Shown: positions 8,577 through 18,100 of the stretch, piece after piece | Position numbering within the stretch: the first letter of the stretch is position 1 | Layout of the letters: each line of letters opens with the position of its first letter | DNA from: Solimonas sp040066175 | GTDB lineage: Bacteria; Pseudomonadota; Gammaproteobacteria; Nevskiales; Nevskiaceae | Length of the DNA: 64,000 bases | Assembly: GCF_040066175.1 (NCBI RefSeq) | Contig: NZ_JBEAAM010000011.1 | Span: 62,001-126,000, forward strand | Reading direction: 5' to 3' | Notes under the pieces: model-generated | Seen by the model: only the letters and a program-made list of their open reading frames with translations | Told to the model about the DNA's origin: nothing | Databases searched by the model: none | Translations under genes and position numbers: made by a program

Positions 8577-8658
8577 GAACACTCCCCCTCGCGCGTGTCG
8601 AGCGCGGCATTGTAGCGGGCGGTTAGACTCGGGCGGCGCCTGCCGAGGAACCCGCGCC

Positions 8659-8901
8659 ATGAAACCGTTGCTGACCACGACCGTCGCCGCCGCGCTGCTG
8701 ATCCTGGGCGCTTGCGGCAGCGCCGAGGACGCGCCCAAGCCGCGCAGCACCGCGGGGCGCGAGGAGACGCGCAACATCCGCAACACCGAGGCCGTCGGCT
8801 ACGCCGGCGGCGCGATCGCCGACAAGCTCGACTCCGCGCTCGACGCCAACGATCAGCGCAAGGAGCAGCTCGACCAGGAACTGGACGCGCAGGAGCAATA
8901 G
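8659..8901 (+). CDS. Small lipoprotein of unknown function
   Basis: An 80-residue predicted lipoprotein with signal peptide ending L-G-A-C (Cys19). The mature part is polar and charged, with a glycine-rich segment A-V-G-Y-A-G-G-A-I-A-D-K near 53-64 and a C-terminus dominated by Asp, Glu, Gln and Lys that may form a helix. No family is recognised. It ends 3 bases from the convergent homoserine kinase stop. Confidence 0.65.
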   Translation: MKPLLTTTVAAALLILGACGSAEDAPKPRSTAGREETRNIRNTEAVGYAGGAIADKLDSALDANDQRKEQLDQELDAQEQ

Positions 8902-8904
8902 GCT

Positions 8905-9846
8905 TCAGAGGGACGGCGGCGGCTGCTCGCGATGATGCACGAGGATGCGCCGGTACTGGTCCGGATCCTTGACGTGGACCACGTCGCCTGCGCGCGGGAA
9001 GGTCCAGTCGTACAGGCGCGACAGCCAGAAGCGCAGCGCTGCGGCGCGCAGCAGCAGCGGCCAGGCGGCGCGCTCGGCGTCGGTCAGCTCGCGGCGTGAG
9101 CGGTAGGCGGACAGCAGCGCCTGCCAGCGCGCCGGGTTGATGTCGCCGTCCGGCTCGAAGCACCAGTCGTTGAGCGTCACCGCGAGGTCGTAGGCCAGCG
9201 CGTCGTTGCAGGCGTAGTAGAAGTCGATCACGCCGGTCAGGCGCTCCTCGACAAACAGCACGTTGTCGCGGAACAGGTCGGCGTGGATCACGCCCTGCGG
9301 CAGCTTGTCCAGGTCCAGCCGCGCCTGCGCCGCCAGCTCGTCCTCGATCAGTGCCTTGATCGAGGCATCCTGAGTTTTCGCGACGAGCAGCCGGCCGGTG
9401 GCTTCGCGCCACGCGGCGCCGCGCGCGTTGACGCAGCGTCCTGCGTAGGACTGTCCGATCACGTGCATCTCGCCGAGCGCGCGACCGACCTGTCGGCACT
9501 GTTCGAGATCGGGGAACAGCACGCTCTGACCGGTGAGCCGGCGCACCAGCGCGGCCGGCTTGCCGTTGAGCGTGGTCAGCGTGCTGCCGGTCCGCGTGTG
9601 CAGCGGCATCGCGCTCGGGAAGCCGTGCGCGGCCAGATGCTCCATCAGGCCGAGGAAGAACGGCAGGTCGTCGTAGTTCAGGCGCTCGAACAGCGTCAGC
9701 ACCCAGCGGCCGTCCGTCGTATCGACGAAGTAGTTGGTGTTCTCGACGCCCTCGCCGATGCCGGTGAAGCCGATCAGCTCGCCGACCGGATACTGCCTGA
9801 GAAAGGCGACGAGCTCGGCATGGCTGACCTTGGTGAAGACGGACAT
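8905..9846 (-). CDS. thrB: Homoserine kinase, APH-type
   Basis: A 313-residue kinase of the aminoglycoside-phosphotransferase fold that phosphorylates homoserine with ATP in threonine synthesis. The N-terminus through G-I-G-E-G-V-E-N-T-N-Y-F (29-40) is characteristic of the Pseudomonas-type ThrB. The catalytic loop H-A-D-L-F-R-D-N is at 188-195 and the metal-binding D-F-Y at 208-210. Length and domain order match the family. It is monocistronic here, not next to other threonine genes, and divergent from corA with a 133-base gap. Confidence 0.9.
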   Translation of the reverse strand: MSVFTKVSHAELVAFLRQYPVGELIGFTGIGEGVENTNYFVDTTDGRWVLTLFERLNYDDLPFFLGLMEHLAAHGFPSAMPLHTRTGSTLTTLNGKPAALVRRLTGQSVLFPDLEQCRQVGRALGEMHVIGQSYAGRCVNARGAAWREATGRLLVAKTQDASIKALIEDELAAQARLDLDKLPQGVIHADLFRDNVLFVEERLTGVIDFYYACNDALAYDLAVTLNDWCFEPDGDINPARWQALLSAYRSRRELTDAERAAWPLLLRAAALRFWLSRLYDWTFPRAGDVVHVKDPDQYRRILVHHREQPPPSL

Positions 9847-9979
9847 CGGCAGGCGCAACGATCGGGATCGGACGCGCATTAGAACAGAGCGGAGCGGGCA
9901 TCCGCCATGCGCGTGCTGCGGATGGACGTCGGGCCGTCCAGTGGCCAAGCTATCGCCCGCCCAAGGCGGAGGACTTCGC

Positions 9980-10948
9980 ATGCTCGTCAGTTGCACCGCG
10001 TACCAGAACGGACACAAGCTCGCCGACATCGCGCCCGGCGAGATCCACGACTATGTCGGCCGGCCGGACTGTTTCGTCTGGGTTGCCCTCAAGGATGCCG
10101 ACGCCGCCGAGCTGGAGACGATGCGCACGGAGTTCGGCCTGCATCCGCTGGCGGTTGAGGACGCCAGCCACGGCCATCAGCGCCCCAAGCTGGAGGAGTA
10201 CGGCGATTCGCTGTTCGCCGCCTTGCACCTGATCGAGCTGGCCGACGGTCAGGTGCACGAGGGCGAGCTGGCGATCTTCGTCGGCCGCCACTACGTGCTG
10301 ACCGTGCGCAATCGCGCCGAGCGCGGTCTGACCGAAGTGCGCCGGCGCAGCGAGACCGAACCCGAGCTGCTGCGTCACGGCCCCGGCTTCGTGCTGTACG
10401 CGATCATGGACGCGGTCGTCGATCGCTACTTCCCGGTGCTGCACGCGATCGAATCCGAGCTGGAGACAATCGAGGAACGCCTGTTCGCGGAGAAGACCTC
10501 GCCGAGCGCCAACATCCGCGACCTCTACACCCTCAAGCGCAAGCTCGTCATCCTCAAGCACGCGGTCGGGCCGCTGCCCGAGGCGCTCGCACGGCTCTAT
10601 GGCGGGCGCGTGCCGCCGCTCGCAGTGCCGCTACAGGACTACTTCCGCGACGTGCACGACCACGTACAGCGCCTCAACCAGGCGCTCGACACGCTGCGCG
10701 ACACCATCGCCACCGCGCTGTCGGTCAACCTGTCGCTGATCAACCTGCAGGAGAGCGAGACGATGAAGCGGCTGGCCGCCTACGCCGCGCTGATCGCCGT
10801 GCCGACGATGATCGCCGGCATCTATGGCATGAACTTCGAGGCGATGCCGGAGCTGCACTGGCGCTACGGCTATCCGGTCGTGCTCGCCGTGATGGTCGCC
10901 GTGGACATCTGGCTGTATCTGCGCCTGCGCAAGGCACGCTGGATCTGA
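9980..10948 (+). CDS. corA: CorA-family magnesium/divalent cation channel
   Basis: A 322-residue CorA protein: a large cytosolic alpha/beta domain and long helix (1-260), then two C-terminal membrane helices (about 265-285 and 298-317). The selectivity motif G-M-N is at 283-285 within Y-G-M-N-F. The start ATG has a GGCGGAGGA ribosome site. A second Mg2+ transporter of different type (MgtE) lies 7 kb upstream. Its stop is 10 bases from the convergent trkH stop. Confidence 0.92.
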   Translation: MLVSCTAYQNGHKLADIAPGEIHDYVGRPDCFVWVALKDADAAELETMRTEFGLHPLAVEDASHGHQRPKLEEYGDSLFAALHLIELADGQVHEGELAIFVGRHYVLTVRNRAERGLTEVRRRSETEPELLRHGPGFVLYAIMDAVVDRYFPVLHAIESELETIEERLFAEKTSPSANIRDLYTLKRKLVILKHAVGPLPEALARLYGGRVPPLAVPLQDYFRDVHDHVQRLNQALDTLRDTIATALSVNLSLINLQESETMKRLAAYAALIAVPTMIAGIYGMNFEAMPELHWRYGYPVVLAVMVAVDIWLYLRLRKARWI

Positions 10949-10958
10949 CCGGGGTCTG

Positions 10959-12449
10959 TCAGCGACGCCAGAAGCCCGGTGTGAACACGATCAGGAAGGT
11001 GAAGATCTCCAGGCGCCCCATGATCATCGTCACGATCAGCACCCACTTGCCGAAGTCGGTGACGCCGGCCATCGTCGAATTCAGTGCGCCCAGACCCGGG
11101 CCTTCGTTGTTGATGCAGGCGGCGACTGCCGAGAAGGCTGTGACCGGATCGAGGCCGGTGCCGATCATCACGAAGGTCAGGAAGATCGTCAGGCCCACGT
11201 AGATCGAGAAAAAGCCGCCGACCGCATAGACGATGTCGTCGGGCACGGTCTTGCCGCCGAGCTTGAGCGTGATCGTCGCACTGGGGTGCAGCAGGCGCTG
11301 CAGTTCGCGCGCCGCCTGCTTGGTGAACAGGATCAGGCGCGTCACCTTGACGCCGCCGGCGGTCGAGCCGGCGCAGCCGACCATGAATCCGGACAGTACG
11401 ATCAGCAGCGGCACGTATCCGGGCCAGGGCGTCGGATCGGCAGTCGCGAAGCCGGCGTCGGTGCCGTAGGCGATCAGCTGGAACATGCCCTTGCGGATCG
11501 CCAGGCCCAGACTGTCGTAGGTGCCGAACCACCACAGCGGCACGCACACCAGCACGCCGAACACCAGGACGATGCCGATGAATGCGCGGAACTCGGCATC
11601 GCGCAGGTACGTCAGCACCGAACGCGAGCGCCAGGCGACGAAGTGCAACGCGAAGTTCATCGCGCCGACCAGCATGAAGACCATCACCGCGATCTCGATG
11701 CCGAGGCTCTGGTAGTAGCCGATGCTGGCGTCGTGATTGGCGAAGCCGCCGGTCGAGATCGTGGACATCGCGTGGCAGATCGCGTCGAACGGCGACATGC
11801 CCAGCATCCAGTACACGAGCGCGCAGATCACCGTGATCATCACGTAGATGATCCACAGCGCGCGTGCGGTGCCGGCGATGCGCGGGGTCAGCTTCGCGTC
11901 CTTCATCGGCCCCGGCGTCTCGGCGCGGAACAGCTGCATGCCGCCGACGCCGAGCATCGGCAGCAGCGCGACGGCCAGCACGATCACACCCATGCCGCCG
12001 AGCCAGTGCAGCTGGCAACGGTAGAACAGGATCGACCACGGCATCTGGTCGAGTCCGCTGACCACGGTGGCGCCGGTCGTCGTCAGTCCGGAAGTCGCCT
12101 CGAACATCGCATCGACGTAGCTGTCCCAGCCGACGTGCGCCACGTACAGCGGGATCGCACCGAAGGTGGACAGCACCACCCAGAACAGCACGACGACGAG
12201 GAAGCCGTCGCGGATCTTCAGGTCGGTCTGCACGTGCCGCACCGGCCACCAGACCAGGGCTCCGGTCACCAGGGTCAGCCCCATGCCGTCGAGGAACGGT
12301 CGTGCCATGCCTTCGCCGCGCAGCAGGCTGATCAGCAGCGGTGGCAGCAGCGTCGTCGAGAACGCCACCAGCAGGATGCCGGTCACGCGCTGCACCGCGA
12401 CGAAGCGGTGCCAGGGCGCGGCGGCGGTACTGGCGACGGGGGTCGGCAT
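10959..12449 (-). CDS. trkH: Trk potassium uptake system membrane subunit
   Basis: A 496-residue polytopic K+ transporter subunit. The four pore-loop motifs of the TrkH/KtrB family can be followed: T-S-G-L-T-T-T-G-A-T, S-T-I-S-T-G-G-F, C-A-G-S-T-A-G-G-V-K between loops, and N-N-E-G-P-G-L-G in the last repeat. The start codon shares one base with the trkA stop (TGATG), so the two genes are translationally coupled; TrkA gates this channel with NAD(H) or nucleotide. Confidence 0.93.
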   Translation of the reverse strand: MPTPVASTAAAPWHRFVAVQRVTGILLVAFSTTLLPPLLISLLRGEGMARPFLDGMGLTLVTGALVWWPVRHVQTDLKIRDGFLVVVLFWVVLSTFGAIPLYVAHVGWDSYVDAMFEATSGLTTTGATVVSGLDQMPWSILFYRCQLHWLGGMGVIVLAVALLPMLGVGGMQLFRAETPGPMKDAKLTPRIAGTARALWIIYVMITVICALVYWMLGMSPFDAICHAMSTISTGGFANHDASIGYYQSLGIEIAVMVFMLVGAMNFALHFVAWRSRSVLTYLRDAEFRAFIGIVLVFGVLVCVPLWWFGTYDSLGLAIRKGMFQLIAYGTDAGFATADPTPWPGYVPLLIVLSGFMVGCAGSTAGGVKVTRLILFTKQAARELQRLLHPSATITLKLGGKTVPDDIVYAVGGFFSIYVGLTIFLTFVMIGTGLDPVTAFSAVAACINNEGPGLGALNSTMAGVTDFGKWVLIVTMIMGRLEIFTFLIVFTPGFWRR

Positions 12450-13825
12450 CAGAAGAAGCTCAGGCCCACCTGGAACAGCTTCTCGACGTCCTTGACGAAC
12501 TTCTTGTCCACGATGAACAGGATCACGTGATCCTCGGCCTCGATCACCGTGTCGTGATGGGCGATGACGACGTCGTCGCCGCGCACGATCGCGCCGATGG
12601 TCGTGCCGGGCGGCAGCTTGATCTCGTCGAGCCGGCGGCCGACGACCTTGGAGTTGTGGCGGTCGCCGTGGGCGATCGCCTCGATCGCCTCGGCCGCGCC
12701 GCGGCGCAGCGAGTGCACGCGCGCGACGTCGCCGCGGCGCACGCGCGCCAGCAGCGCCGACACGGTCGTCTGCCGCGGCGAGATGGCGATGTCGATCGTG
12801 CTGCCTTCGACGAGATCCACGTAGGACAGCCGGTTGATCAGGCACATCACCTTGCGCGCACCCAGGCGCTTGGCCAGCATCGCCGACAGGATGTTGGCCT
12901 CGTCGTCGTTGGTGATCGCGCAGAACACATCGACGTCCTCGATGTTCTCCTCGCGCAGCAACTGCTCGTTGGCGGCGTCGCCGGTCAGCACGATGCTGTG
13001 CTGCAGCTGCTCGGAGAGAAACTGCGCGCGCTCCTTGAACTTCTCGACGATCTTGACCTGCACCTTGCCCGATTCGAGCGCGCGCGCCAGGCGCAGGCCG
13101 ATGTTGCCGCCGCCGGCGAGCATCACGCGCTTGACCGGTTTGTCCTGCCGGCGCAGTTCCGCGATGATCTTCGGGATGTGGTCGCGCGCGGCGATGAAGA
13201 AGACCTCGTCCTCGGCCTCGATGATCGTGTCGCCCTCCGGGATGATCGGGCGGCCGCGGCGGTAGATCGCGGCGACGCGGGCATCGACGCCGGGCAGGTG
13301 GGCCGGCAGTTCCTTGAGCTGGCGCGACACCAGCGGGCCGCCGTAATAGGCCTTGACGCCGACCAGGCGCACCTTGCCGTCGGCGAACTCGACGACCTGC
13401 AGCGCGCCGGGATACTCGATCAGGCGCTGGATCAGCTCGGTGACCAGCTGTTCCGGCGAGATGCGCATGTCCACCGGGATCGCGTCGGGCGCGAACAGCT
13501 TCTCTTCCTTGAGATAGTCGGTCGAGCGCACGCGCGCGATCTTGGTCGGCGTGCTGAACAGGGTGTTGGCGATCTTGCACGCCAGCATGTTGGTCTCGTC
13601 GCTGTCGGTGACGGCGATGATCATGTCGGCGTCGTCGGCGCCGGCCTGGCGCAGCACGCTGGGCAGCGATGCGCGGCCCTGCACGGTGCGGATGTCGAGG
13701 CGTTCCTGCAGTTCGTCGAGCGCGGCCGGGTTGGTATCGACGACCGTCACGTCGTTCTGTTCGCTGGCGAGATTCTCCGCCAGCGTCGATCCCACCTGTC
13801 CCGCCCCCAGGATGATGATTTTCAT
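12449..13825 (-). CDS. trkA: Trk system NAD-binding regulatory subunit
   Basis: A 458-residue cytosolic protein with two tandem RCK units. Rossmann motifs are G-A-G-Q-V-G at 7-12 and G-G-G-N-I-G near 238-243, each followed by an RCK_C lobe. This duplicated layout and length match TrkA of E. coli and Pseudomonas. It controls K+ flux through TrkH, encoded immediately downstream. It is first in the operon, with 134 bases between it and the upstream AraC gene. Confidence 0.94.
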   Translation of the reverse strand: MKIIILGAGQVGSTLAENLASEQNDVTVVDTNPAALDELQERLDIRTVQGRASLPSVLRQAGADDADMIIAVTDSDETNMLACKIANTLFSTPTKIARVRSTDYLKEEKLFAPDAIPVDMRISPEQLVTELIQRLIEYPGALQVVEFADGKVRLVGVKAYYGGPLVSRQLKELPAHLPGVDARVAAIYRRGRPIIPEGDTIIEAEDEVFFIAARDHIPKIIAELRRQDKPVKRVMLAGGGNIGLRLARALESGKVQVKIVEKFKERAQFLSEQLQHSIVLTGDAANEQLLREENIEDVDVFCAITNDDEANILSAMLAKRLGARKVMCLINRLSYVDLVEGSTIDIAISPRQTTVSALLARVRRGDVARVHSLRRGAAEAIEAIAHGDRHNSKVVGRRLDEIKLPPGTTIGAIVRGDDVVIAHHDTVIEAEDHVILFIVDKKFVKDVEKLFQVGLSFF

Positions 13826-13917
13826 GCGGCGCGCACCTTACGCCCGCACATGGTGCGCTGCAAGGCAGTGCGCCGGGGCTTGCGGGGACTGCCCGTGGCG
13901 GTTCCCGCCCGGCGAAC

Positions 13918-13939
13918 GCCCGGGGCTGGGGCCCCGGGC
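13918..13939 (-). terminator. GC hairpin, possible terminator of the araC gene
   Basis: A perfect 9-base stem (GCCCGGGGC / GCCCCGGGC) with a 4-base loop, 20 bases beyond the stop of the AraC gene read on the minus strand. No T-run follows, so intrinsic termination is uncertain; it could instead be an RNA stability element. Confidence 0.35.
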
Positions 13940-13959
13940 AGCGGGGGCACGCGGATCAT

Positions 13960-15024
13960 TCAGCGCCGCGCCAGATGCTGCCGTCGCCACGCGCCGGGCG
14001 ACAGTCGGGTCCAGCGCTTGAAGGCGTTGTGGAAGCTGCTCTGCTCGCTGTAACCGAGCAGGAAGGCGATCTGCGTCAGCGAGGTGTCGGCACTGCGCAG
14101 ATAATTCTGCGCGCTGGCCAGGCGCACCTCGTCGAGGATGCCCTGGTACGAGCGCCCCAGTTCGCCGAGCCGGCGCTGCAGCGTGCGCGCGGAGACGTCC
14201 ATCGCCGCCGCCGCCTCGTGCAGCGCGACCTGACCGCGCGCGAGGTTGTGCGTCAGCACCGCCTTGAGCGTGCGCACGAAGTCGGGCTCGCCGGACAGTT
14301 GGCGCAGCACCGCCTGCGCCTGCGCCTCCACCTGCGCGCGCAGATCCTCGTCGGCCGAAACCACCGGCAGTTCCAGGTAGCTCGCCGGAAAGCGCATCTC
14401 GCTGCGATCCTGGTCGAAGTGCAGGCGGCCGCCGAAGATCTGCCGGTAGGGTTCCGGGTCACGTGGCGGGCCAAAGTGGAAGTAACCGTCGTAGCGCAGG
14501 TCCGGGCGGTTGCTGAGCCAGCGCATGAACATCGCGCGCGCGCCCATCATGAACTGCGCCACCGCCGCATGCGGCCGCGTCGCGTAGGGCCAGCTCCACA
14601 GCAGATGGGCACGGTCGCCTTCGACGGTGAGCACCGGCTCGCCGATCTGGCCGAGCAGGCGGATGTAGCGCGCCAGCTGGCGCTGCACCTCGGCGAGCGT
14701 GCGGCAGTTCATCAGCACCGGGCCGAGCACGCCCAGGTGACGCATGCGCAGGCCGGCGCCGGCCTTGAGCGGCAGCTCGGGATCGTCGAGCGCGGCGATC
14801 GCGGTGTCGAACATCGCGATCCACTCGTGCAGCGGGATCTCGGTGTGTCCGCGCGCCTGTTCCAGCTCGGCGACGCGCGCGGCCGGATAAAGGTCCGCCG
14901 GATCGACGCCGCGCGCGCGCAGGTGGTCGAGCAGGCCGCGGGCGTAGAGCGCGGCGATCAGGCCGCCGGGGACGGGCTCGGCAGCCGGGCGCGACGATCG
15001 GGGGGCGAGTCGGGGAGCGGACAC
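13960..15024 (-). CDS. AraC-family regulator with arabinose-binding-like domain
   Basis: A 354-residue regulator. The N-terminal sensing domain (about 20-220) is of the type found in OruR-like AraC proteins, with P-V-L-M-N-C-R-T-L-A-E-V near 100. A C-terminal double helix-turn-helix spans about 245-345 and includes A-F-L-L-G-Y-S-E-Q-S-S-F-H-N-A-F-K-R-W. The start is taken as GTG at 15024; no good ribosome site is visible and the true start may be further in. It is divergent from the giant lipoprotein operon, its most likely target. A motif in the shared promoter region recurs beside another AraC gene of this family at 45 kb. Confidence 0.85.
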   Translation of the reverse strand: MSAPRLAPRSSRPAAEPVPGGLIAALYARGLLDHLRARGVDPADLYPAARVAELEQARGHTEIPLHEWIAMFDTAIAALDDPELPLKAGAGLRMRHLGVLGPVLMNCRTLAEVQRQLARYIRLLGQIGEPVLTVEGDRAHLLWSWPYATRPHAAVAQFMMGARAMFMRWLSNRPDLRYDGYFHFGPPRDPEPYRQIFGGRLHFDQDRSEMRFPASYLELPVVSADEDLRAQVEAQAQAVLRQLSGEPDFVRTLKAVLTHNLARGQVALHEAAAAMDVSARTLQRRLGELGRSYQGILDEVRLASAQNYLRSADTSLTQIAFLLGYSEQSSFHNAFKRWTRLSPGAWRRQHLARR

Positions 15025-15045
15025 GATGGCGTGATTTCCCAATAA

Positions 15046-15099
15046 ATCGGCGCCCTTCGTCAAGACCGCGGGGCCGCGCCGGTCGGACAATCCATGCCA
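15046..15099. promoter_or_regulatory. Candidate AraC-binding region upstream of lipoprotein operon
   Basis: ATCGGCGCCC (15046-15055) and TCGGACAATCCATGCCA (15083-15099) both recur, in the same order and orientation, beside the AraC gene at 45 kb (45142-45172). There the second element matches at 14 of 17 positions. Element starts are 44 bases apart here and 21 at the other site, a difference of about two helical turns. Role as operator is inference. Confidence 0.5.
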
Positions 15100-15153
15100 T
15101 TTGTGCGACGCGCCGGTGTGCCTGCCGGCGCGACATCGATAGTTGGAGTGCGG

Positions 15154-15176
15154 CGGCCACCATCCTACGGTGGCCG
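15154..15176 (+). other. Hairpin in the leader of the lipoprotein operon
   Basis: CGGCCACC and GGTGGCCG form a perfect 8-base stem with a 7-base loop, ending 7 bases before the GGAG ribosome site of the first lipoprotein gene. It may influence translation start or transcript stability; no known riboswitch is recognised. Confidence 0.4.
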
Positions 15177-15192
15177 GGGATCTGGAGAAATG

Positions 15193-18100
15193 ATGGACAC
15201 GCCCACGCGCATGCCGAAGCTTTCGGCGGTCATTCTGTCCCTGCTGCTCGCATTGACCCTGGCCGCCTGCAACAGCCGCAGTGCCCCGGGCGAGGGTGGC
15301 GCGGACAACCAGCCGCCGGTGGCACGCGCCGGCGGCGATCGCACGGTCGGCGAAGGCGTCGAGGTGTTGCTCGACGGCCGGCTCAGCAGCGATGCGGACG
15401 GTTCGATCGTCGCCTACGCGTGGGTGCAGCTGTCCGGGCCGGCGGTGACGCTGGTGGATGCGGGCACTGCGGTCGCGCGCTTCGTCTCGCCGCAGGTGAA
15501 CGCCACGGCGACGCTGCAGTTCCGCCTGACCGTCACCGACGACCGCGGCGCCACGGCCGCCGACGAGGTGACCGTGACCGTGGTCGATCGCCAGGAGGAC
15601 AACCTCGCGCCGGTGGCCGATGCAGGCGCCGATCAGAGCGTCGTCGCCGGGGCCAGCGTGACGCTGGCCGGATCGGGCAGCGACGCCGATGGCGACATCG
15701 TCGCGTATGCATGGACCCAGGTCGCCGGCCCGGCGGTGGCGCTGAGCGGCGCCGACCAGGCCACGGCGAGCTTCACGGCGCCGGCGGTGACCTCGGCGAC
15801 GCTGCTGACCTTCCGCCTGACCGTGACCGACGATGCCGGCGCCCGCGCCAGCGACGACGTCAACGTCACCGTCACGCCCGCTGGCCAGAACCAGGTGCCG
15901 GTCGCCAACGCCGGACCGGACCAGACCGTCGATGCCGGCGCCACCGTCACGCTCGACGGCCGCGCCAGCAGCGATCCGGACGGCAGCATCGCGGCGTTCT
16001 CGTGGAACCAGACGTCCGGTCCGCGCGTGACCCTGAGCGGTGCGAACACGGCGCAGCCGCAGTTCATCGCGCCGCAGGTCAGCGCCGACACGCAGCTGCG
16101 TTTCGCGCTGCGCGTCACCGACAACGCCGGTGCGCAATCTGCGCCCGATGTCGTCGTCGTCACCGTGCGCGCGCCGGCCCCGGTCAACCAGCCGCCGGTG
16201 GCCGACGCCGGCAACGACCAGGTCGTCAACGAAGGCGATGCGGTCATGCTCGACGGCCGCAACAGCTTCGATCCCGAGAACGGCGCGCTGAGCTACGCCT
16301 GGACGCAGACCGCCGGCCCGACGGTCACGCTGACCGGCGCCGATACGTCGCGACCCGCGTTCACCGCGCCGCAGGTCGGCGCCGATACCGTGCTGACCTT
16401 CCGGCTGACCGTGCGCGATGCACAGAACGCATCTGCGTCCGACGAGGTCAACGTCACGGTACGCAAGCGCGTCGCGCCGGCCTGCGCGCCGGGGACGTTC
16501 TGCGCCGGCGCCGCCAAGCGCAGCGTCACGCCGACGCAGGCGCAGATCGACGGCATCCAGGAGCCGCGCTTCTTCGCCGGCTCGAAGGTGCAGAAGTTCA
16601 ATCTCGGCGGCTTCGGCATCAACCCGATCCAGAACTTCCCCGATCCGTTCGCGCAGTTCGGCAGCAGCCTGACCCAGCCGGCCGGCGCGCGCGTGCACCA
16701 CAGTGCCTACCAGGACGAGGACGAGGAGATCTTCGTGCGCGTGCTGGCGCTGACACAGGGCGACACGCGCGTGCTGTTCGTGATGCTCGACGCGATCGGC
16801 GCCGGCAACGTCATCCAGCGCGAGATGCGCAATGCGCTGGTCGCGGCGAGCTGCGCGGTCGATGCCTGCGTCGCGGCCGACGACATCGTCTTCGGCCAGA
16901 CGCACAGCCACGCCGGTCCCGACCTGCAGGGCCTGTGGGGCGGCGTGCCGCAGGACTGGATCCGCAACCGGCTCTACGCGCAGGCCGCCGAGGCGACGCG
17001 CGAGGCGCTGCTGGCGCTGCAGCCGGCCAACCTGAGCGTGCGCAGCGGACGCACCTCCGACTTCAACAACTACCGCCGCCCGCAGGTCGATCCACAGGAC
17101 GACGCCGACGACCACGTGACCTTGCTGCGCGTGCGCGCGGGCAACGGCGCGACGATCGGCCAGCTGCTGCAGTACGCCGCGCACCCGACCTCGATCGGCG
17201 CCGGCCAGTCGCCGCGCGTGCCGCATGCCGACTACATCTACGGTGCGATGCGCCGGCTCGAACAGGACGGCGGCGTCGCGCTGTACTACAACGGCCCGAT
17301 CGCCGATGCCTCGCCGGCCGGTGGCAACTGCACGGTCGCCGATCCGGATGTCTACGAGCGCGTGCGCTGCCGCGGCAACGACCTCGCCAGCTTCGCCGCC
17401 GCGCAGGCCGAACGTGCCTTGACGCCAGCGCTGGCGGTGCGTCATGCCAACGTCGTCCTGCCGGTGACCAACCCGGCCTTCGTCGCGGCCGGCGCGATGG
17501 GTTCGTTCAACCGCTACTACGACTTCACACCGGCCGAGGTGTCGTCGATCCCGGGCCTGGGCACGGCGCTGGGCACCGCATCCACCGAGCTGGGCCAGCT
17601 CACGCCGACCGCGGAGACCCTGGTGTCGCGCATCAGCATCGGCGGTGCCGGCGGCCTGGAGATCGCCACGATTCCCGGCGAGGCGACCAACACCTTCGGC
17701 GAATTCATCCGCGGCCTCGCGCAGCAGGCCAACCCCGGCGCCACGGTGATGCTGCTGGGCCTGACGCAGAACTCCTTTGGCTACATCATCCCCGAGGAGG
17801 AGTTCAGCTACGTCGATCCGTCCGGCGATACCGGCTTCGTCGTGCCGTTCACCGGCTACGAGGAATTCGTTTCGCTCGGACCGCTGACCGCGCCGCTGCT
17901 GCGCATGGAGGCCTACGTCCCGTTGTTCGACGGCGCGCCGGAGCAGAACCTGCCCGAATACCTGCGCGCCTGCAGCGACCCGGCGTCGCAGCAGTGCCTG
18001 CTGCGCGACATCGCGCTGCGCGTGCAGTACATCCAGCGCGAATACGCGCAGCGCTGCCGCGACAACGGCGCGCCGGAGCAATTCTGTGCGCTGATCGATC

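Noticed and set aside
9899..9924. Inverted repeat CATCCGC/GCGGATG upstream of corA as a magnesium-sensing leader
   Set aside because: A 7-base stem with a 12-base loop is common by chance at this GC content and no M-box or other known leader features are seen.
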